A DNA stretch of 64,000 nt from Desmodus rotundus (taxonomy: Eukaryota > Chordata > Mammalia > Chiroptera > Phyllostomidae), in contig NC_071389.1 in NCBI RefSeq assembly GCF_022682495.2, positions 185,427,556-185,491,555 on the forward strand. Direction: 5' to 3'. Below the pieces are notes generated by a model. The model searched no databases, had not been told where the DNA came from, and was given only the letters and a program-made list of their open reading frames with translations. The translations under genes and the position numbers were made by a program. The first letter of the stretch is position 1; each line of letters starts with the position of its first letter. Shown here piece by piece: positions 59,501 through 64,000 of the stretch.

Positions 59501-61839
59501 TGCCCTGACTGGGAATTGAACTGGTGACCTTTTGATTCACAGGCCAGCACTCAATCCACCAAGCCACACCAGCCAGGGCCAGAAACAGATTTTTTAATAG
59601 AGATTGGATAAATAATAAATTTTACAGGCTTTTTGCACAAGGGAAAGGGAAAATCCAGATGGAGTGGAACCACAGTATTCAGTAAGCAGCTAACATAGGG
59701 GAGTGAAAGTGGATAGTGGAAGAAACATAAGAGTGTTTTATATTGAGAGTATGTTCTTTGTTTTTAAGAAACCAGAATCAGTCTAGTATTATAGGTAGAT
59801 CATAAAGTTCCCTCCCACGTGTTCTTCTTTTCTTTCTGTTTAAAATGTGTATGAGAAGGCCAGATTATCTTTTGGAGAATAGCTGTGTTAGAGTCAGTAA
59901 TTATTTATTTATGTAGTTTAGGCAACAGGAGAGAAGACTACTTTTTTCCTAACTTTTGAGAATCCTGAAACTTCCCAAAACATGTTAATATATTAGTATT
60001 ACATATTACTAAATGTTATTACTGAGGTGAGCCAGATAATGTAGCTTAAATGTTTTATCTTATTTCTCTTTAAGCCAAGGGAAGAGATGGTGTTAAGTGG
60101 AAAATATAAATCTGGGGAACAAATTCTTCGTCTGACCAATGAAAGATTTGCTGTTCCAGAAATACTTTTTAATCCTTCTGATATAGGCATTCAAGAAATG
60201 GGAATTCCAGAAGCTATTGTCTATTCAATTCAGAACTTACCTGAAGGTACATAGTCAAAATGTTGAGTAGTAATGATGTTTTTAAAAAACCATAAGCTCA
60301 GTGAGACCTAGAGAAGTCATCTCTTTCTTCTAAATAATTTCAGCAAGTGGCAAGTCTGTTTTATTTGTAGAGATTTCCAGATCCGATAATGTACTTGAGT
60401 AATTCTTTACTGGCCCTAGGTTATAAATCTGATATAGGAGAAGTCATTGCGGCCCACTTAAACTTGAAGAAGTTCATCTCTCCATGAATATTAAATTGTC
60501 ATAACCATTTTAGAAAAAGTTTTAACAGAATAGAACTTTATAACGTAGCAACTTAATGGTTTTCTGCTGTTGGTGGGACTGGTTTATTCTTTCTGTTATA
60601 TTTGGATTGATATCAGGAAGTTAATTTTAATGATTGAAGTATGGTGCTTCATATTGATGTCTAGGTTCTCCTGAAGCATGATTTAACCAATGTTCCAGAA
60701 TTTTAGACTACCTTTATATCTTGGAAACGTCTTCCTAGTTCATAAGGAACACTCTAGGCATTGGAGAAAATCTAGCACGGGCAATATCCTTTCCTCCCAT
60801 TGTATATGTATATATATATAGAGAGAGAGAGAACAATGAAGAAGAAAGTCACATAATTGCCAACACCTTAATATAATTATTTCACAACTATATTCATATT
60901 AATTTTAATTTTATATAAAGTTACACTCATGAGATGTACAGCATTTTATATTATACTTCTTTAATGTCCTGCTGGGAAATTCAATGTCAAGTATATGGGA
61001 ACTCATTCCTTGTTTTGTTGAGTGGGATGGCCAGTACTTATTATTGTAATAATTCCTGATAAATTTCCCAGGGGTTCTCAGTAGGCTTTTAATACCGGCT
61101 AACCATATGGCAGTTAAAGTTTGCCATCATGTAACTTTAATGAGTGTGAAACATAAGATCCCTTCTTTAAATGTTATTATAGATTATGAGTATTTTTCAC
61201 TGTCAAATGTAAGTATTGCATAGTACTTAAATATCTGTCTCAGTGAGATAACTTGGAAATTTGGATTCCCATTTAAAATGTCATGAAGGAACTCCTTTTC
61301 ATCCTTATACTAACTCACAATCTCCTAACTCACAAAGACTCCTTCCATTTTGGGGGAGAATAATTGTAATTATCAAGTGCTCGCTACTGAAATATTACTG
61401 ATTTATGTATAGCTGTGTAATATAGTAAGTAGCCCATAGATCAACCCTTCACTTTAGCTTTTCTTATAAATATGAGGTCATATTCCTGTTGAATGTGTTT
61501 ATTCGTGTGAACTGTAACTTCATTACAAAATCTTAGAAATTATCATTTATGTGGTAATAAAAAAATTATGTGGTTTCCCAACCAGTAACTGTAACCCTTA
61601 AGGACTTTAACCTAAGCCCTCGTCCTCGCCGTTGCAGAAAGATAAGTAAACAGATTTTCTAATGCTTTTTTCTTCCCTTTCTCCCTTTTCTCTTTTAAAG
61701 AAATGCAGCCACATTTTTTTAAGAACATTGTTCTGACGGGAGGAAATTCCCTTTTCCCAGGATTTAGGGATCGGGTTTACTCAGAAGTTCGATGTCTCAC
61801 TCCGACAGATTATGATGTGTCTGTTGTGCTGCCTGAAAA
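44617..61839 (+). CDS. ACTR6: ACTR6, actin-related protein 6, ten coding exons, partial at 3' end
   Basis: Ten exons join in frame (1061 nt, about 353 codons): 44617-44684, 46123-46240, 46731-46799, 48551-48674, 50036-50171, 50262-50318, 54162-54260, 54355-54433, 60075-60246, 61701-61839. The protein matches ACTR6 (ARP6; about 396 residues in human), a nuclear actin-fold subunit of the SRCAP remodelling complex that deposits H2A.Z. Phosphate-loop motifs are [14 protein letters not shown] near the N-terminus and [15 protein letters not shown] near residue 140; the adenosine-site motif [11 protein letters not shown] is near residue 320. All introns are GT-AG. The ATG is in a good context (A at -3) and matches the family start. 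The last roughly 43 residues, expected to begin near PITYAWEGGK, are outside the window. Confidence 0.97.
45310..45640 (+). repeat. Old L1 ORF2 fragment
   Basis: CCTTTAGCAATATGTATCAT, CTTTGACACAGCAATTCAG and ACTGGTTAAAATTGTAATAC resemble the 3' part of L1 ORF2 in old families; diverged. Confidence 0.55.
46123..46240 (+). CDS. ACTR6: ACTR6 exon 2
   Basis: 118 nt: [20 protein letters not shown]...[13 protein letters not shown]. Acceptor TTTGTTTACAG, donor GTAATT. Confidence 0.97.
46731..46799 (+). CDS. ACTR6: ACTR6 exon 3
   Basis: 69 nt: [20 protein letters not shown] then MYQ, phase 0 on both sides. Acceptor AATTTTTTAG, donor GTAACA. Confidence 0.97.
46992..47440 (-). mobile_element. L1 3' end (ORF2 C-terminus and 3' UTR) in chimera
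   Basis: The minus strand reads [20 protein letters not shown] ... [12 protein letters not shown] then stop, the C-terminal end of L1 ORF2p, followed by a G-rich 3' UTR and AATAACAATAAAAAATT at the end. Confidence 0.88.
47441..47547 (-). pseudogene. U6 snRNA pseudogene (part of chimera)
   Basis: Full-length 107-nt U6 copy from GTGCTTGCTTCGGCAGCACA to CGTTCCATATTTTT, with about three changes from U6. No snRNA promoter: the upstream side is the A tail of the VES. It is a retrocopy, not a working gene. Confidence 0.92.
47551..47781 (-). repeat. VES SINE (5' part of chimera)
   Basis: Reverse-strand VES, head at CCACACCAGCCAGGGC, long A tail (T run 47551-47570 on the plus strand) adjoining the U6 5' end. 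Confidence 0.9.
48275..48500 (+). repeat. MIR remnant
   Basis: GGCTATGTCACTAACTAGGT ... GTGCGCCTCAGTTTGTTCAC ... GATTATTGTGAGGATAAAAT follow the MIR core. Confidence 0.65.
48551..48674 (+). CDS. ACTR6: ACTR6 exon 4
   Basis: 124 nt: [20 protein letters not shown]...[10 protein letters not shown] plus one base. Acceptor CCTCTCATAG, donor GTGAGT. Confidence 0.97.
48857..49032 (-). repeat. VES SINE
   Basis: Reverse-strand VES just downstream of ACTR6 exon 4. Target-site duplication CATTTTATCTT (48846-48856 and 49037-49047), perfect. Confidence 0.88.
49367..49580 (+). mobile_element. MER5A-type hAT-Charlie element
   Basis: AGTTCTCAGCCGAGGGTGAT, GCCAGCATCTAGTAGATAGA and CAAAATGTCAGCACTTCCAA. Confidence 0.75.
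49581..49770 (+). repeat. MIR remnant
   Basis: TTTGAATCCTGGCTCTGTTA, GTGACTTTGGGG and GTAATGAATGCTCAGTAAA. Confidence 0.7.
50036..50171 (+). CDS. ACTR6: ACTR6 exon 5
   Basis: 136 nt: [20 protein letters not shown]...[12 protein letters not shown]. Contains the second phosphate loop VDSGYSFTH. Acceptor TTTTTTAATAG, donor GTAAGT. Confidence 0.97.
50262..50318 (+). CDS. ACTR6: ACTR6 exon 6
   Basis: 57 nt: completes Arg, then [18 protein letters not shown]. Acceptor CCTTTTTAG, donor GTAATA. Confidence 0.96.
50319..51083. other. ACTR6 intron 6, first part, unassigned
   Basis: No repeat or gene recognised. Confidence 0.4.
51096..51355 (-). repeat. VES SINE
   Basis: Reverse-strand VES with two CCTGACTGG/CCTGACCAGG units; flanks AATAGTAATCTT and AATGGTTAATCTT. 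Confidence 0.85.
52293..52655 (+). repeat. VES SINE with a second VES nested inside
   Basis: Outer element: head 52293-52377 and tail 52557-52655. Inner, 5'-truncated VES-like unit 52378-52556. The outer element's own sequence is duplicated at the insertion: AAGAATCAACCAATGA (52362-52377) and AAGAATCAACCATTGA (52557-52572), 15 of 16 identical. Confidence 0.75.
52667..52875 (+). repeat. VES SINE
   Basis: Head GCCCTGGCCAGTGTGACTCA, B-box GGTTTGATTCC, GATGTTTCTCTCACACACC, CT-rich run and AATAAATAAATA tail, only about 10 bp after the preceding SINE. Confidence 0.88.
52876..54161. other. ACTR6 intron 6, last part
   Basis: A MIR-like remnant at 53280-53500 (TTATTGAGTACAGGGACTAT ... GGTAAAGTAACTTGGCTAC). 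The rest is unassigned. Confidence 0.45.
54162..54260 (+). CDS. ACTR6: ACTR6 exon 7
   Basis: 99 nt: completes Arg, then [20 protein letters not shown]...DFYRDMDIA. Acceptor TTTCTTTTTAG, donor GTATGT. Confidence 0.96.
54355..54433 (+). CDS. ACTR6: ACTR6 exon 8
   Basis: 79 nt: completes Lys, then [26 protein letters not shown]. Acceptor TTTTCCAG, donor GTAATT. Confidence 0.96.
55020..55600 (+). repeat. L1 3' fragments
   Basis: GTCTAACCACTATCCTGTAC, ACCTGAAAGTAATACAAAAT is an L1 3' terminus; 55270-55590 is L1 ORF2 3' type (GGTATATTCATATTATAAAA). Confidence 0.6.
55601..57489. other. ACTR6 intron 8, long repeat-poor stretch
   Basis: No repeat family recognised over about 1.9 kb. Short frames (55612-55821, 56198-56428) lack similarity to anything I know. 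It may hold conserved non-coding or alternative exon sequence. Confidence 0.4.
57490..58260 (-). mobile_element. L1 3' end (ORF2 C-terminus), antisense to ACTR6
   Basis: An open stretch of 145 codons on the minus strand (58148-57711) reads [20 protein letters not shown] ... [20 protein letters not shown] ... [20 protein letters not shown], the C-terminal region of L1 ORF2p. A 3' UTR and A-rich tail continue down to about 57490. 5'-truncated. Confidence 0.88.
58683..58830 (-). repeat. L1 3' terminus fragment
   Basis: TTTTCAATTACAGTTCACAT, GTTTCATGTGTACAGTATAG is the antisense L1 3' UTR end of an older family. Confidence 0.65.
58971..59206 (-). repeat. VES SINE
   Basis: Reverse-strand VES with doubled CCTGACTGGGG/CCTGACAGG units. 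Perfect 14-bp duplication GAGGGAATATTATT (58957-58970 and 59209-59222). Confidence 0.9.
59378..59580 (-). repeat. VES SINE
   Basis: Reverse-strand full VES; perfect 13-bp duplication AAACAGATTTTTT (59365-59377 and 59583-59595). Confidence 0.9.
60075..60246 (+). CDS. ACTR6: ACTR6 exon 9
   Basis: 172 nt: [20 protein letters not shown]...[10 protein letters not shown] plus one base of Glu. Acceptor TTTCTCTTTAAG, donor GTACAT. Confidence 0.97.
60247..61700. other. ACTR6 intron 9, nothing recognised
   Basis: AT-rich; a short TATA/GAGA run at 60806-60831. No repeat or gene assigned. Confidence 0.45.
61701..61839 (+). CDS. ACTR6: ACTR6 exon 10
   Basis: 139 nt: [20 protein letters not shown]...[10 protein letters not shown] plus two bases. 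Contains the adenosine-binding LTGG motif. Acceptor TCTTTTAAAG, donor GTAAGT. The next exon is not in the window. Confidence 0.97.
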
Positions 61840-62344
61840 GTAAGTGTTGGCTTATATACAATAGAAACAAAACGTGGAAGTCATTGTGTAGATCAAGTGG
61901 TCTGTCTATAGGCAGACGAGTTTAAAACCTGGTTCTACCACGTCGGTAGGTTTAGTTCGCCTCTGGGATCCTCATTTTCCTTTTCCCAAACGTTGACGTG
62001 ATAAACCTTCCGTATCAATGGGTTCATTGGGGTGATGTATGCAAAGTGCCCACCAGTATGTAATGGTTGGTACATAATGGGCACTTGGATAGTAGGAGAT
62101 CACTTCCGTATAGTAAGTCAGTCCTCATTCCTAAGAGATTTTTACAAGCAAAACGATTAGGTCATTATCTATTTGAGTTAATATGAACTGTGTCATTTCT
62201 TGAGAGTGTCTGTCAACTATAGAAATTTAAGAATTGACTCATTAAGTTATGTCAATTCATAAGTTGTTTTGAAATGTTTTAAGATAATTTAAAATATTTT
62301 TAAATTGACTTTTACATTTAACTAGTTTTTCTTAAATTCAAAAC

Positions 62345-62535
62345 TGTTTTATGTGGGCTAGTTACACGGCTGGGTACAGCAGCAGCAGAACCAGTCGCCC
62401 TGAGCCCAGCTGCGTTCCCGAACGGGCTGCACTCTATATCAGGGTGTCCTCTGCAACCGCCACCCCAGGAGGGCTCCAGGCACTGCAGGGGAGGGTGGGT
62501 GTGATACCCCATAGAGTCTGTTTTGACAAAAAAAA
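62345..62535 (+). other. GC-rich patch ending in an A run, unidentified
   Basis: About 180 bp of clearly GC-richer sequence inside an AT-rich intron, ending in an A11 run at about 62528-62538. It resembles the 3' end of a processed transcript, but I cannot identify a parent gene. Confidence 0.35.
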
Positions 62536-63137
62536 AAACCCACCAAATTTTTATATCCCTCTATCCTGTTTTATGAGAAAAAACAGATGTCATTTCCACG
62601 TTAGTGGTAAAAAAATTTTAAAAAGTAAAATTTTAGAGCTGTAAGAAAGGCTTACACACCATCCTGTTTAACATTCTTACTTTGTAAATAAAGAAATGAG
62701 AGCTCATGAGTTGGCAAAGGCTTTACAGTGATTTAATACTGGTGAGCAGACCAAAACCCAGTTCTCTTTCAATTGAGGCAGGAGCTCTAAATAACCACTT
62801 TCTCCCAAGTCTTAAGTGGCAGAGTTGGAAACAAGACCCACAATCCTGACTTAATTTTAGAGTTATGTTTTAAAGCCAGAGTAAAACTTCAAAATCTACA
62901 GCAGATAACAGAAGGCCTTCACCTGATCACTTAGTTCTATAGCTATCAGATAAAAGAATAAACAACCATTAGATATTGAAATGTTTTTTATCAGCATTAA
63001 TGTTCATACACTCTGTATAGAGTATGGAACATATTGAATTTTTGTCCTGCATTTTGAATGTAAGTTGTGCACATATTACAGGCCAAGGGATGCACAGAAG
63101 TAGTTTTATTCTTTATTCATCAAATCTTTATTGTACG

Positions 63138-63173
63138 TCTGCATACATACATACATACATACATACATACATA
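63138..63173. repeat. (CATA)n microsatellite
   Basis: About nine CATA units, followed by GTGTGTGTACACACAC just before the mariner copy. Confidence 0.95.
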
Positions 63174-63200
63174 GGTGTGTGTACACACACACGTACACAC

Positions 63201-63858
63201 ATAGTCCAGAAAAAGTCCAGCCATTATTAATATAACCAAAGTGGTTTGTGTGGCATTGATGTAACCTGGCAGCCAAGGAGAGTGGACTGGAATGTGCACG
63301 CGTGAACGATGATGACTGCACTGTACTAGTCAGTGGGGGCAGTAGACACCATTGAGTGGGCATGTGTAGTGTGTGGCAGTCACATTCAAAATGACTGAGC
63401 GAGTAGAGCAATGAATCTGCATCAGATTTTGCGTTAAGCTTGAACATTTCTGCACGGAAACTGTTGGGATGATTCAGAAAGCTGCAGCTATGGGCATCTG
63501 GTGATTGGCAGCTTCATCACTACAATGTGCCTGCTCATGCATCACGAGTAGTCCAGATTTTTTGGTGAAACATCAACTCACCTAGGTGACTCAGCCCCTC
63601 TACAGCCCAGATTTGGCACCCTGTGACTTCTGGCTTTTCCCAAAACTAAAATCACCTTTGAAAGGGAAGAGATTTCACACTGTCGATGAGACTAAGGAAA
63701 ATAAGGGCTGCTGATGGCGATTGGGAGAACTGTGTGAGGTCCCAAGGTGCCTACTTTGAAGGGGACTGAGGTGTCATTGTCCTGTGTACAGTGTTTCTTG
63801 TATTTTGTATCTTCTTCAATAAATGTCTCTTTTTCATATTACATTCTGGACAGACTAT
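63201..63858 (+). mobile_element. Mariner-like DNA transposon, internally deleted copy 2
   Basis: Same element as at 24598-25281. Plus-strand decayed transposase reads LYSPDLAPCDFWLFPKLK, then SPLKGKRF, including the third catalytic Asp (PCD). Right end ATTCTGGACAGACTAT is intact; the left end (ATAGTCCAGAA) lacks a few bases. Inserted in a CATA/CA-rich microsatellite. Confidence 0.78.
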
Positions 63859-63869
63859 ATACACACACA

Positions 63870-63899
63870 AATGTGTGTGTGTGTGTGTGTGTGTGTGTT
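63870..63899. repeat. (TG)n microsatellite
   Basis: About 14 TG units directly after the mariner copy. Confidence 0.95.
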
Positions 63900-64000
63900 T
63901 CCCAAGGTTAGGAAATGCAATAAATACAATAAGGAAAACATTTGACTTTTTTCTTTCTCGTTTTTTAGATTTGAAACTGAATTGGGAATAGAGAACAGTA

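Noticed and set aside
63969..64000. Last exon of ACTR6 after TTTTTTAG at the window end
   Set aside because: The acceptor-like site is plausible, but the following codons (KFETELGIEN when joined to exon 10) do not match the conserved C-terminal part expected after VVLPE.

Overview
The window is mammalian nuclear DNA: spliced genes with GT-AG introns, one CpG island, and many interspersed repeats. At least fifteen copies or fragments of a tRNA-headed SINE with the VES-type head and a CT-rich tail point to a bat. VES SINEs are a bat family, so a microbat, probably Yangochiroptera, is likely. The species cannot be named from the sequence.

Two protein-coding genes lie head to head. On the minus strand, from 39534 down to 2183, is the 5' part of UHRF1BP1L (also BLTP3B or SHIP164), a chorein/VPS13-like bridge lipid-transfer protein. 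Nine coding exons covering residues 1 to about 368 are present; the rest of the gene continues past position 1. On the plus strand, from 44617 to 61839, are ten coding exons of ACTR6 (nuclear actin-related protein 6, SRCAP complex), covering about 353 of roughly 396 residues. The last coding exon lies beyond 64000. All exon junctions keep frame. The two start codons are 5.1 kb apart, with a strong CpG island at the UHRF1BP1L start and a smaller CpG-containing, ETS/CRE-bearing promoter at ACTR6. The genes are not functionally linked beyond being neighbours.

The rest is intronic and intergenic repeat content: (a) 289-2107, a 5'-complete L1-derived element with an intact ORF1-like frame and no ORF2 (HAL1 type), plus a truncated relative at 5327-6095; (b) old L1, L2, MIR and hAT/MER5 fragments; (c) two copies of a mariner-like deletion derivative; (d) VES SINEs in both orientations, some nested; (e) at 46938-47781, a composite VES-U6-L1 insertion bounded by one perfect 15-bp target-site duplication.

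The most interesting signals are the tripartite VES-U6-L1 chimera with a probable 3' transduction, the intact ORF2-less L1 derivative with an in-frame deletion in its ORF1, a 3'-truncated U2 snRNA retrocopy with target-site duplications, and an unexplained 100-bp inverted repeat at 25708/26522. No CRISPR array, operon or microbial-type system is present.
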